Source of the DNA: Arthrobacter sp. MAHUQ-56
GTDB taxonomy: Bacteria; Actinomycetota; Actinomycetes; Actinomycetales; Micrococcaceae
Direction: 5' to 3'
Assembly: GCF_019710585.1 (NCBI RefSeq)
Contig: NZ_JAIFZQ010000017.1
Coordinates: 62,001 to 126,000 of the forward strand
DNA: 64,000 bases
Below are positions 25,909 through 34,478 of the stretch, one piece after another (position 1 is the first letter of the stretch; each line of letters opens with the position of its first letter). A program made the position numbers and the translations under genes. The notes beneath the pieces were generated by a model. It was given only the letters and a program-made list of their open reading frames with translations, was not told where the DNA came from and searched no databases.

Positions 25909-26802
25909 TCAGTCGTGGTTGGGGGCAGGGTTCCGGGACGCCGTGTCCCGGGTGGCGGTGCGGATGCGGTACAGGCTGGTGGTCGCGGTGATGTAAAGGT
26001 CCCGGCCGTCGGGACCACCGAAGCACACGTTGGAGACCGTCTCCGGTACCGCGATGCTGTCCAGGAGTTCGAAGGCGGGCGTATAGATGCGGACCGCCGG
26101 GCCGGCGGAGGTCCAGATCCTTCCCTGGACGTCTACGCGCAAGCCGTCGGCAGCACACCCCTCCTCCAGCTCGACGCCGGTTCCTGCCGGACTGCACTGC
26201 CCGTCGCGCACGTCGTAGGCAACGATCCGCAGCGGCACACCGTAGCCTGGGCCAGCCGTGTCCGCGACGTAGAGGACCGATTCGTCCGGCGAAAAGGCCA
26301 GCCCGTTGGGATGCACGAGGTCCGTGATCATGGCGGTCAGTGTCTCCGGCCCGGGTTCGAACCGGAAGACATAGCAGCCGCCGTACTCCTGGTCTCCCTC
26401 GTGCCCTTCCCTGGTGCCCGGAAGAATTCCGTAGGGCGGGTCCGTGAACCAGACGCTGCCGTCGCTGGCAATGACGACGTCGTTGGGCGAGTTCAGCCGG
26501 CAGCCCTGGAATGAGTCAACCAGTGCCGTCACACGGCCGTCCCTGTCACGCTCCACCCGGCGGCGGCCGTGGCTGCACTGCACGACGCTGCCATCGGCGT
26601 CGAGCGTCCGGCCATTGGTGTACTCCACTCCCCCGGCGTATTCCTGCGTTGTCCCGGTGGCCGGGTCAAACTCGAGGATGCGGTTGTTGGGGATGTCGCT
26701 CCACCGCACAGTCTGTGATGAAGGCACCCATACCGGGCCCTCCGCCCAGATGGAGCCCGTGTAGAGGCGCTCGAGGCCGCCGACCGTCAACGTGTCACCC
26801 AT
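25909..26802 (-). CDS. SMP-30/gluconolactonase family protein
   Basis: 297-residue six-bladed beta-propeller of the SMP-30/LRE family. The metal-ligand segments are visible: GLERLYTGSIWAEGPVWVPS (Glu), NSPNDVVIASDGSVWFTDPP (Asn, Asp), HPNGLAFSPDESVLYVADT (Asn, Asp) and ADGLRVDVQGRIWTS (Asp). Such enzymes hydrolyse sugar lactones in the cytoplasm with a divalent metal. AAAGGGG precedes the ATG at 26802. The adjacent downstream aldo/keto reductase shares its transcript, and a polysaccharide-type glycosyltransferase gene lies upstream on the same strand with a 46-bp gap. Confidence 0.9.
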   Translation of the reverse strand: MGDTLTVGGLERLYTGSIWAEGPVWVPSSQTVRWSDIPNNRILEFDPATGTTQEYAGGVEYTNGRTLDADGSVVQCSHGRRRVERDRDGRVTALVDSFQGCRLNSPNDVVIASDGSVWFTDPPYGILPGTREGHEGDQEYGGCYVFRFEPGPETLTAMITDLVHPNGLAFSPDESVLYVADTAGPGYGVPLRIVAYDVRDGQCSPAGTGVELEEGCAADGLRVDVQGRIWTSAGPAVRIYTPAFELLDSIAVPETVSNVCFGGPDGRDLYITATTSLYRIRTATRDTASRNPAPNHD

Positions 26803-26848
26803 CGGAGCCCCTTTGCTTTGTTGCCGTGCCGCTGCGTCCGAACTTACC

Positions 26849-29020
26849 CTAGGCCTGTTTGTGGGCCTGCGGGACGCGCAGGCTGCCATACCTTTCCATC
26901 CGGTGCCACCGCAGGTGCACGCCGGCCACCGCAGTGACAACAGCCTGGATGACGACCAGGTACATGAGCTGGCGGTAGACGAACTGCTGCAGGGGAAGGG
27001 TCCAGAGCGGTCCGAACCGTTCCCTGTCGAGCCGGAAGGCGTAGGCAGCCATCAGCAACTGCACCGCCAGGAAGACCAGCCAGAGCGCGGCGATCCGCAG
27101 CGGGTCGAGGAAGATCAGGCCATACAGGGCAAAGACGTCGACGACGGGTGCGAAGAGGGGAAGCAGCACCTGCAGGACAAGCAGGTAGCCGAGTCCGCGC
27201 CGGCCAAGCTTGCCGGCCGCGCCGCCCTGCACCACCGCGCCCCGGTGCTTCCACATCGCCTGCAGGGTGCCGTAGCACCAGCGGTACCGCTGGCGCCACA
27301 GCGCGCCGAGGGTCGCCGGAGCCTCCGTCCAGGCCCGGGCGTCCTCCTGGTAGACGACGCGCCAACCGTCCCGGCACAATGCCATGGTCAGATCGGTGTC
27401 CTCGGCGAGCGTGTCGTCGCTGACGCCGCCCACCCTGATGAGGGCGCCGAGGCGGAAGGCACCGATGGCGCCGGGGACGGTGGGCATGCATTCGGCGACG
27501 TCGAACAGCCGGCGGTCCAGGTTGAAGCCCACCACATATTCGATGTGCTGCCAGGCGCCCAGGATGCCGCCCCGGTTGGCCACCTTCGTATTCCCCGAAA
27601 TGGCACCCACGCGTGGGTCGGCGAAGGGCTGGATCAGGGCGCGGACCGTGTCGGGCTCGAAAACGGTGTCGCCGTCGACCATCACCACGAGATCGTGGCT
27701 GGCAGCCCGTATCCCGGCGTTCAAAGCGGACGGCTTGCCGCCGTTTTCCTTCCTGATGACCGTGACGCCGGGCAGGCCCAGGGCCTCCACGATGTCCGCT
27801 GTCCCGTCGGTGGAACCGTCGTCGACCACGATGACTTCGACCGGGTGCGAGGAGGCCACGATGGAGCGGACCGCGGCTTCAATGCCGGCGGACTCGTTGT
27901 AGGCGGGGACGATGACCGTCGCCGGCCCGGTCACCGCCGGCCCCACCATCACGTCGGCCCTCCGCCGGGCCCGCCCGGTCCCGGGGAGGCGCCGTGCGGC
28001 GCGGCTGTGGCGCGCGGCGAAGAACATCACCAGGATGGCGCGGACGAAGGTCACAACGCCGGCGGCAACGAGGCCCCATGAGATGGCTGTGACGACGAAA
28101 TCGCTGAGGCGGATGCCCCAGACGAATGCGGAGCCGCGGATCTGTTCGATGCCGGAGGCGGGGCGCATGCTGTCGACGCCCACGGCGTCACCGACCGTGG
28201 TGACGCGGTAGCCCTGGTCGGAGAACCGCGAAAGGGCGGTGTCCAGCGCGGCGACCGTTTGCGCCCTGTCACCGCCGCCGTCGTGCATCAGGACCACCTG
28301 TCCCTGCGGCCCGGACGGCGTGAGGTTGCGCTCAATCGCCCCCACACCTGGCGTCTGCCAGTCCTTGCTGTCCATGCTGCTCAGCACGGTGAGGTACCCC
28401 TCATCGGCAATTCCGTGCAGCGCGGACCACATGCCGTTGGTGAGCGCCTCGTTCCCGGAGGTATAGGGCGGACGCAGCAGGGAGGCGGCCTGGCCGGTGA
28501 CCCCGACGATCGCGTCCTGGCCGCCCTGCACCTCAAGGTCGCGGCGCCATTCGGGAGCCCGGCCGAGGTCCGCGTGGGTCAGCGTGTGGACTCCGATTTC
28601 GTGGCCCTCCGCCACCATCCGGCGCAGCAGGTCCGGGTGGTCCACCGCCGCCGACCCCACGACGAAGAAGGTCGCGTGGACATGGTGTTCCCGAAGGACG
28701 TCGAGGATGCGGGGCGTCCACTCGGGGTCGGGGCCGTCGTCGAACGTCAGGGCGACCGTCCGGTCCGGTGGGCTGACGGCCTGTACCGTCCCGCCGCGCG
28801 AATCCACCACCGGGCCGCCGTGGGACACGGCATGGGGAACGCTGCCCGCAGACGGGTCCGCGGGCACGGAGTCCTTGCCGACTCCGCCCAGGTGGTGGAG
28901 GTACCCCTGGACCGCCAGGGCGAGGCCCAGCGCCATCAGGGTGGCCAGGAGGACAAGCCAGTGCGCCCGGACGTTGGCGGGGACGTTGCTTTTGGCGGCT
29001 CTGGTGTTCCGGCGGCCCAT
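26849..29020 (-). CDS. Fused polysaccharide deacetylase - family 2 glycosyltransferase
   Basis: 723-residue membrane protein. An N-terminal transmembrane helix (about residues 20-40) leads to a NodB deacetylase domain with TFDDGPDPEW and HTLTHADLG metal ligands. A second helix pair (about 305-345) is followed by a GT2 catalytic domain: VIVPAYNES, VVDDGSTDGT, MVDGDTVFEPD, the acidic AEDTDLT and the processive-enzyme motif QRYRW. Several further transmembrane helices close the protein. The layout fits synthesis and deacetylation of an N-acetylated extracellular polysaccharide (hyaluronan/PNAG/chitin-like); the polymer is not known. The ATG follows the TAG of the upstream gene with one base between, so the two are translationally coupled. 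Confidence 0.88.
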   Translation of the reverse strand: MGRRNTRAAKSNVPANVRAHWLVLLATLMALGLALAVQGYLHHLGGVGKDSVPADPSAGSVPHAVSHGGPVVDSRGGTVQAVSPPDRTVALTFDDGPDPEWTPRILDVLREHHVHATFFVVGSAAVDHPDLLRRMVAEGHEIGVHTLTHADLGRAPEWRRDLEVQGGQDAIVGVTGQAASLLRPPYTSGNEALTNGMWSALHGIADEGYLTVLSSMDSKDWQTPGVGAIERNLTPSGPQGQVVLMHDGGGDRAQTVAALDTALSRFSDQGYRVTTVGDAVGVDSMRPASGIEQIRGSAFVWGIRLSDFVVTAISWGLVAAGVVTFVRAILVMFFAARHSRAARRLPGTGRARRRADVMVGPAVTGPATVIVPAYNESAGIEAAVRSIVASSHPVEVIVVDDGSTDGTADIVEALGLPGVTVIRKENGGKPSALNAGIRAASHDLVVMVDGDTVFEPDTVRALIQPFADPRVGAISGNTKVANRGGILGAWQHIEYVVGFNLDRRLFDVAECMPTVPGAIGAFRLGALIRVGGVSDDTLAEDTDLTMALCRDGWRVVYQEDARAWTEAPATLGALWRQRYRWCYGTLQAMWKHRGAVVQGGAAGKLGRRGLGYLLVLQVLLPLFAPVVDVFALYGLIFLDPLRIAALWLVFLAVQLLMAAYAFRLDRERFGPLWTLPLQQFVYRQLMYLVVIQAVVTAVAGVHLRWHRMERYGSLRVPQAHKQA

Positions 29021-29021
29021 G

Positions 29022-29558
29022 CTACTGGTGCCCGGGGACCGAGGGGCGCGTTGTCTGGCCCGGGGCCGTGTCCCTGCCACCCTGGGCGGTCCCGCTCGAG
29101 CCGGGTGCGGTCCCGCTCATGCCGGGTTCCGCGGGCACGGCAGTGGCAACGGGAGCGGCAACAGGGGCGGCAGGAACAGGAGGCGCGGCGGCGGCGCTGT
29201 CCACCGGCGGTGCGGCCGGAACAGCCACCGCAACAGCCGCCGGCGACTCGATGACTGCCGGCACGGCGGGCCCGGACAGTCGGTCCGCAGGATGAGGGTC
29301 GGCCTCGGGTGAAACCGGCGGAGCTGTCGGAAGATCGTGGGCAGGCGCCGCGGCAGGTACTGGCAGGAAAGGTGCGGAGACGCCGGACCCGCCGATGAAT
29401 GCGGCCAGCACCAGGACGACGTAGCCTGCCACAAGCCCGAGAACCCCCAGGCCGATCAGCTGGACCCGCCTGAGGCGCCTGCCTGAGGCATCTACAAACA
29501 CGGGTCCGCGCGTCGGAACGGGGCGCGGCTGGTCGGAAGTCTTCTCAGGGGCTTTCAT
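29022..29558 (-). CDS. Membrane-anchored Pro/Ala-rich partner of the glycosyltransferase
   Basis: 178-residue protein with a cytoplasmic basic N-terminus, one transmembrane helix (about residues 33-56, VQLIGLGVLGLVAGYVVLVL) and a long external low-complexity tail rich in Pro, Ala and Val. No domain is recognised. The stop at 29022-29024 is one base from the start of the deacetylase-glycosyltransferase, which strongly ties the two. It may space or guide the nascent polymer through the wall; this is inference. It begins the two-gene unit, with a 233-bp divergent region separating it from the flavoprotein gene. Confidence 0.65.
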   Translation of the reverse strand: MKAPEKTSDQPRPVPTRGPVFVDASGRRLRRVQLIGLGVLGLVAGYVVLVLAAFIGGSGVSAPFLPVPAAAPAHDLPTAPPVSPEADPHPADRLSGPAVPAVIESPAAVAVAVPAAPPVDSAAAAPPVPAAPVAAPVATAVPAEPGMSGTAPGSSGTAQGGRDTAPGQTTRPSVPGHQ

Positions 29559-29791
29559 CGAGCATCAACCTTAGGGGGCCCAAAACGGCTAGCACAAAAC
29601 CGGGCGTGATGCCCTTGACAGGCGTGCCGGCCGCGATTCCTCCAGCCGCCGCCCTCCTGGCCGCGCTTTGCGCTGACTCTTGACCACGTTCAGTGCCGAG
29701 CGTATACCGGGAACTGTCATCACGCTGGCGCCCGCTGGGCCTTGAATGGAGCCGGCTGCCCTCTGGTCTCGGAGATGAATCTGGAGTTGTG

Positions 29792-31297
29792 ATGGGTACC
29801 GACCGCTTCAACGTGCTTCGTGAACAGGTCCGTGGACTGGTCATCGAAGAGGATGACGCCGAATACGACGCCGCGCGCGCCGTGTACAACGGCATGGTCG
29901 ACCGCCATCCGGCGGCTGTCCTGCGGGTCTCCCAAGTGGCGGACGTCATGGCTGCGGTCCGCTTCGCGCGGGGCCTTGGCATTGACGTTGCAGTGCGCGG
30001 CGGCGGCCACAGCGCACCGGGCTTTGGAACGGTCGACGGCGGCCTGGTCCTTGACTTCTCGGCCCGGCGCGGCGTTCGGGTAGACCCGGTGGCCAGGACT
30101 GCCCGGGTGGAGTCCGGCGCCACGTGGGCAGACTTCAACCATGCGACCCACGCCTTCGGGCTGGCGAGCACCGGCGGCATCATCGGTTCCACGGGCGTCA
30201 GCGGCCTGACGCTGGGCGGCGGTATCGGGTACTTGGCGCGCAAGTACGGCCTCTCCTGCGACAATCTGGCTGCCGCCGACGTCGTCCTTGCCGACGGAAC
30301 GTTCGTCACAGCCAGTGAGGCCGAGAACGTTGACCTGTTCTGGGCGCTTCGCGGCGGAAGCGGCAACTTCGGCGTGGTCACGTCGATGGAATTCCGCCTG
30401 CACCCGGTGGACATGGTCCACGTTGGCATCATGTTCTTTGATGCCGCCGCCGGCGCCGAAGTCGGAGCCGCCTACCGAGAGTGGATCGCTTCCGAGCCCG
30501 AAGAAATGGGCGCCTTCCTGGGATTCCACCAGGGCCCGCCCGTTCCATTCCTGCCCGAAGAGTGGCACGGACGGCCCGTCGCAGTCATCGCCGGCATGTG
30601 GACCGGCGACCTCGATGCCGGTCCTGCGCATTGGCAGCCAATGCTCGACGCCGGGCAGGTCCTGGGCAGCTTCTTCGCACCCATGCCGTACCCCGCCCTC
30701 AACATCATGTTCGATGGCCTCAGCGGTGTCCCAGGACTTCAGGGGTACTGGAAGGCAGACTTCCTGCAGACGCTCAGCGACGAGGCGCTGCGCACCGCCG
30801 TCGAATATTCATCCGGCATCCCGACCGTCCACTCGGCCAACCACTTCTACCCGATCGACGGGGCGGTGCAGCGGGTAGCCCCGGAGGCGACAGCCTTCGC
30901 TCACCGCACGGTGAATTTTGCGCCGGTCATCGCGGCGCAGTGGCCCGAACCGTCCGAGAACGCGCGAAACATCGCCTGGGTCCGGGATTACTGGGCTGCC
31001 CTCCACGAATTCTCCGAACCGGGCGGCTACCTCAACTTCCAGGATGCCGACGACCAGTCCCGGATCGAGGACACGCTCGGGTCCAACTACGCGCGGCTGG
31101 CCGAACTCAAGGCCAAATACGACCCTGACAACTTCTTCCACATCAACCAGAACATCAAGCCCGCCGTCGCCCAGGCTGTGGCACCTGCCGTCCCGGAACA
31201 GCCGCCAGTTGTGCTGCAAGCCAAAGCAGGACCGGAACAGTCGGTTCCAGCGGAAGCCGCACCGCCCGATACCGCTGAAGGGGCTGCCACTTCATAG
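29792..31297 (+). CDS. FAD-binding oxidoreductase, BBE type
   Basis: 501-residue flavoprotein of the p-cresol methylhydroxylase/berberine-bridge family. The FAD domain shows AVRGGGHSAPGFGTVDGGLV, whose His is the likely covalent FAD attachment, and TGVSGLTLGGGIGYLARKYG. The C-terminal BBE segment is NYARLAELKAKYDPDNFFHI followed by NQNIKP. After that comes an unusual Pro/Ala-rich tail of about 45 residues. These enzymes oxidise sugars or alcohols with O2; the substrate is not evident. The start at 29792 has TGGAG 6 nt upstream; the longer frame adds 33 unsupported residues. It precedes the cytochrome P450 gene on the same strand, with 116 bp between. Confidence 0.88.
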   Translation: MGTDRFNVLREQVRGLVIEEDDAEYDAARAVYNGMVDRHPAAVLRVSQVADVMAAVRFARGLGIDVAVRGGGHSAPGFGTVDGGLVLDFSARRGVRVDPVARTARVESGATWADFNHATHAFGLASTGGIIGSTGVSGLTLGGGIGYLARKYGLSCDNLAAADVVLADGTFVTASEAENVDLFWALRGGSGNFGVVTSMEFRLHPVDMVHVGIMFFDAAAGAEVGAAYREWIASEPEEMGAFLGFHQGPPVPFLPEEWHGRPVAVIAGMWTGDLDAGPAHWQPMLDAGQVLGSFFAPMPYPALNIMFDGLSGVPGLQGYWKADFLQTLSDEALRTAVEYSSGIPTVHSANHFYPIDGAVQRVAPEATAFAHRTVNFAPVIAAQWPEPSENARNIAWVRDYWAALHEFSEPGGYLNFQDADDQSRIEDTLGSNYARLAELKAKYDPDNFFHINQNIKPAVAQAVAPAVPEQPPVVLQAKAGPEQSVPAEAAPPDTAEGAATS

Positions 31298-31335
31298 GCG
31301 GCTGTGGCGCCCCCGCTGGGAAAGAGTTTCCTGAT

Positions 31336-31351
31336 GCCCCCGCGCGGGGGC
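31336..31351. other. 16-bp perfect GC palindrome before the P450 gene
   Basis: GCCCCCGCGCGGGGGC is a perfect self-complementary run between the flavoprotein and P450 genes. It could act as a weak terminator or an operator. A TAGAGT hexamer follows it about 7 nt later and may be the -10 of a P450 promoter, in which case the palindrome would overlap the promoter. No T-run is present. Confidence 0.45.
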
Positions 31352-31413
31352 CTGCAGTAGAGTCGGCGGCAACGGTCAGACGGCGAAAGTTCCGTGCGGA
31401 TAGAGAGGCGACG

Positions 31414-32583
31414 ATGGACCTCACCCACTCCCCTGAATATCCGCTTGATCCGTTTCCCTACTACGAGCGGATGCGTGCGGCGGCCCCCGTCTTCCAGGAC
31501 GACCAGTCGGGGAGCTGGCATGTGTTCAGGTACGACGATGTCCAGCGGGTTCTGTCCGAGCACGCAACGTTCTCATCGAGGATGGGGGGCGACAATCCCT
31601 CCGGTTCCGGACAACTGTTCGCATCGAGCCTCATCACCGCAGATCCCCCAAGGCACCGGCAGCTGCGTTCCCTCGTGACGCAGGCATTCACGCCAAAGGC
31701 CGTTGACGCGCTGGCTCCCCGGATCGCCGGACTCACCGACGAGCTGCTGGAGGGCATCGCCACCCGGGGCAGCGCAGACCTGATCAAGGAGCTGGCCTAC
31801 CCGTTGCCGGTCATAGTGATCTCCGAGCTCATGGGCATCCCCGTGGAGGACCGCGAGCGCTTCAAGCGATGGTCGGACGCGATTGTCGGCCAAACGCGGG
31901 CTGTTCCTGCCAGCGGGATGCAGGACGCCACTACAGCAGAGATGGTGGAGTATTTCCTGGCCCTGATCGGGCAGCGCAGGAGCCGGCCGGGTAATGACCT
32001 GATCAGCAGCCTGCTTTTCGCCGAGATAGACGGCCAAAAACTGACGGTGCCCGAACTGCTCGGTTTCTGCAGTTTGCTGCTTGTCGCCGGCAATGAGACC
32101 ACCACCAACCTGATCGGCAATGCCGTGCTGTGCCTGCAGGAGTCGCCGGGCACCACCGAACGCCTCCTGCAGGAGCCCGCTTTGATCCCCCAGGCCCTCG
32201 AAGAGGTATTGCGCTTCCGGTCGCCGGTCCAGTCCATGTACCGGGTCACCGCCACGGAGACAACCCTTGGCGGCAAGCTGATGCCTGCCGGCGCACCCGT
32301 CGTGGCCTGGATCGGCTCAGCCAACCGGGACGAGCAGCAGTTCGAGCATCCGGCCCGGTTCGACGTCGACCGGAACCCGAACCGGCATGTCGCATTCGGC
32401 CACGGCATCCATTTCTGCCTCGGCGCACCGCTGGCCCGCCTCGAAGCAAGGATTGTGCTGGAGGCTTTGCTGTCCAGGTTGCCCGGACTTGCCGTGACTC
32501 CCGGCGCCCGCCTTGAGCGCATGGAAAGCACTATCGTCTACGGGCTGAAGGCACTCCCCGTCAGCTGGGAGCCGGCCCCCTGA
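31414..32583 (+). CDS. Cytochrome P450
   Basis: 389-residue soluble bacterial P450. The I-helix motif AGNETT is at about residues 225-230, the K-helix ExxR is E264-x-x-R267 (EEVLRF), and the heme-binding loop FGHGIHFCLGAPLAR places the ligand at Cys335. All key residues are present. It has no membrane anchor and needs a ferredoxin and reductase from elsewhere. GAGAGG lies just before the ATG. The upstream flavoprotein could supply substrate modification in the same pathway, but that is only suggested by adjacency. Confidence 0.93.
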   Translation: MDLTHSPEYPLDPFPYYERMRAAAPVFQDDQSGSWHVFRYDDVQRVLSEHATFSSRMGGDNPSGSGQLFASSLITADPPRHRQLRSLVTQAFTPKAVDALAPRIAGLTDELLEGIATRGSADLIKELAYPLPVIVISELMGIPVEDRERFKRWSDAIVGQTRAVPASGMQDATTAEMVEYFLALIGQRRSRPGNDLISSLLFAEIDGQKLTVPELLGFCSLLLVAGNETTTNLIGNAVLCLQESPGTTERLLQEPALIPQALEEVLRFRSPVQSMYRVTATETTLGGKLMPAGAPVVAWIGSANRDEQQFEHPARFDVDRNPNRHVAFGHGIHFCLGAPLARLEARIVLEALLSRLPGLAVTPGARLERMESTIVYGLKALPVSWEPAP

Positions 32584-32595
32584 CGTCGTCGGCTC

Positions 32596-33363
32596 CTACG
32601 CCTGCCCTGCGTAGGCAATGGCTTGGTCCCGCACCTGGCGGATATAGGCGTCGGACTGGTTATAGGAGTAGATGGCGTCCGTCCAGCCCTGTGGGGTGGT
32701 GAGGTCGCGGCCATGTCCGCACAGGTAGGTGGCAGCGCTGAGGGCGGCGTCGTCGATGTTGAACGGGTCTGCTGTCCCATCCCCGTTCCCGTCCCGTCCA
32801 ACAAGGCGCCAGGTGGAGGGAATGAACTGCATGGGCCCGACGGCGTGGTCCCACGTGCCGTCGCCGTCCAGCGTCCCGCCGTCGGTGTCCGCGATGGCAG
32901 CAAATCCATGGCCGTTGAGGCTGGGACCCACAATGGGGCCGCTCGCCTGCCCTGCGGTGTCGAGCGTGCCGCCCCCGTAGGACCCGTGTGCGGATTCGAC
33001 GAAGCCGACGGCCGCTACGGTATTCCAGCCGACTCCGCACGTGGGCGTGGCTTCATTCGCCGAGGCGGCCGCAGCAACGTAGGCCCGCAGGGTCCGGGCA
33101 GGTATCCGTGTCCGGGCAGCTGCCTGCGCCAGCCACTGCCCGTCCGGGGTCCTGGTGACGTTCACCGCGGTGGCAATGCCGCCAGCCCCCGGTTCGGCCT
33201 TGAATCCCGCACGCGGCGGCGGAGCCACGGCGGCACGGACATCGGCACGGGGTTGCCCCATGACCCAAAACGCGAAGGCTGCGCTGGCACACCCTACGAA
33301 CAGGCTAAAGACCAAAAAGCGCTTTACCCGGAGCACTGGCCAACCCCACCAGCCGAAGCCCAC
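32596..33363 (-). CDS. Lytic murein transglycosylase (MltB-like)
   Basis: 255-residue cell-wall enzyme. An N-terminal signal/anchor (VLRVKRFLVFSLFVGCASAA then FAFWVMG) is followed by a helical region and an SLT-type domain: the catalytic Glu lies in VGFVESAHGSYGG, and AVGPMQFIPSTWRLVGRDGN with NGDGTADPFNIDDAALSAAT complete the family signature. Such enzymes cut glycan strands outside the membrane. It converges on the P450 gene with a 12-bp gap and lies 10 bp downstream of the zinc alcohol dehydrogenase gene, on the same strand. Confidence 0.9.
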   Translation of the reverse strand: MGFGWWGWPVLRVKRFLVFSLFVGCASAAFAFWVMGQPRADVRAAVAPPPRAGFKAEPGAGGIATAVNVTRTPDGQWLAQAAARTRIPARTLRAYVAAAASANEATPTCGVGWNTVAAVGFVESAHGSYGGGTLDTAGQASGPIVGPSLNGHGFAAIADTDGGTLDGDGTWDHAVGPMQFIPSTWRLVGRDGNGDGTADPFNIDDAALSAATYLCGHGRDLTTPQGWTDAIYSYNQSDAYIRQVRDQAIAYAGQA

Positions 33364-33373
33364 CCGGAAAGCG

Positions 33374-34408
33374 TCACCGTGTGGGGTCGATCATCGTCAT
33401 GCCCGCGACGTTTGCGGTGTCGAACCGGGCCAGCATGTCCGCGGCTTCGTCCAGTCCGATAACCCGTTCAATGAGCTTCTGCGGTTCCAAGGCCCCTGAC
33501 TCAATCAGGGCGAGCATTCCGGGGTAGTCTGCCGCCGCCATGCCGTGGCTGCCGAAGACGTCCAGTTCCCAGGCGATCACGCGGGCCATGGGCACGCGGG
33601 GGTGCCCATCAACAGGCGGGAGCAGTCCAATCTGGACGTGCCGGCCGCGGCGGCGGAGGCTGAGCAGCGCGTCGGCGCACGTCTGCTCACTGCCCACGGC
33701 GTCAATGGACACGTGGCTGCCTCCCGTGATGGAGTGCACCTGCGCCGGGATGTCTGAGCCGTCTGCAGCCAGGACGTGGTCGGCGCCCAGCGAAGACGCC
33801 GCGGCAAGGGCCTCCCGGTTGCGGTCGACGGCGACCACCTTTCCGCCGAGTGCCTTGGCGATCATGACGGTGCTGAGGCCCACGCCGCCCACCCCAACGA
33901 CAGTGACCCACTCGTCACTGGCCAGGCGTGCGCGGCCCGTGAGGGCACGGTACGCGGTGGCAAAACGGCACCCCAGGCTTGCCGCAGCTTCGAAGCTGAC
34001 GCCTTCGGGGATGGCCACCAGGTTTGTGTCGGCAGCGTGGATCGCGACCTGCCCCGCGAAGGAGCCCCAGTGGGTGAATCCGGGTTGTTGCTGATCCGGG
34101 CAGACCTGCGCGTTGCCCGCCCGGCACCAGCCGCACGCCCCGCAGCCTTCGACGAAGGGCGCCGTGACCCTGTCACCGACTGACCACTTGGTGACTCCCG
34201 GACCTACGGCCGCGATTCTCCCGGCGAACTCGTGGCCCGGGACATGCGGCAGAGCGATGTCCTCGTGCCCGGCCCAGGCGTGCCAATCGCTGCGGCACAA
34301 CCCGGTGGCAACGACCGTGACCACCACACCGCCTGCCGGCACCTCCGGTGCAGCTACCTCCTGGACCACCAGGGGTCCAGCTATCCGATCCATGACAATT
34401 GCCCGCAT
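33374..34408 (-). CDS. Zinc-dependent alcohol dehydrogenase
   Basis: 344-residue medium-chain dehydrogenase. Catalytic zinc ligands appear in TGLCRSDWHAW and HVPGHEFAG; the structural zinc site is the four-cysteine CGACGWCRAGNAQVC. The NAD-binding motif is GVGGVGLS. It acts in the cytoplasm on an alcohol or aldehyde that cannot be named from sequence. The ATG at 34408 has GGAGG 5 nt before it; the longer frame upstream overlaps selB and has no family match. It is 70 bp downstream of the selB stop on the same strand, probably a separate unit. Confidence 0.9.
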   Translation of the reverse strand: MRAIVMDRIAGPLVVQEVAAPEVPAGGVVVTVVATGLCRSDWHAWAGHEDIALPHVPGHEFAGRIAAVGPGVTKWSVGDRVTAPFVEGCGACGWCRAGNAQVCPDQQQPGFTHWGSFAGQVAIHAADTNLVAIPEGVSFEAAASLGCRFATAYRALTGRARLASDEWVTVVGVGGVGLSTVMIAKALGGKVVAVDRNREALAAASSLGADHVLAADGSDIPAQVHSITGGSHVSIDAVGSEQTCADALLSLRRRGRHVQIGLLPPVDGHPRVPMARVIAWELDVFGSHGMAAADYPGMLALIESGALEPQKLIERVIGLDEAADMLARFDTANVAGMTMIDPTR

Positions 34409-34478
34409 GATCCTCCACCTTAGGCAAAAACCCGTAGGTTTCAGGGGATCACCACGCACTCCACGGCAGCAGCGGCCG

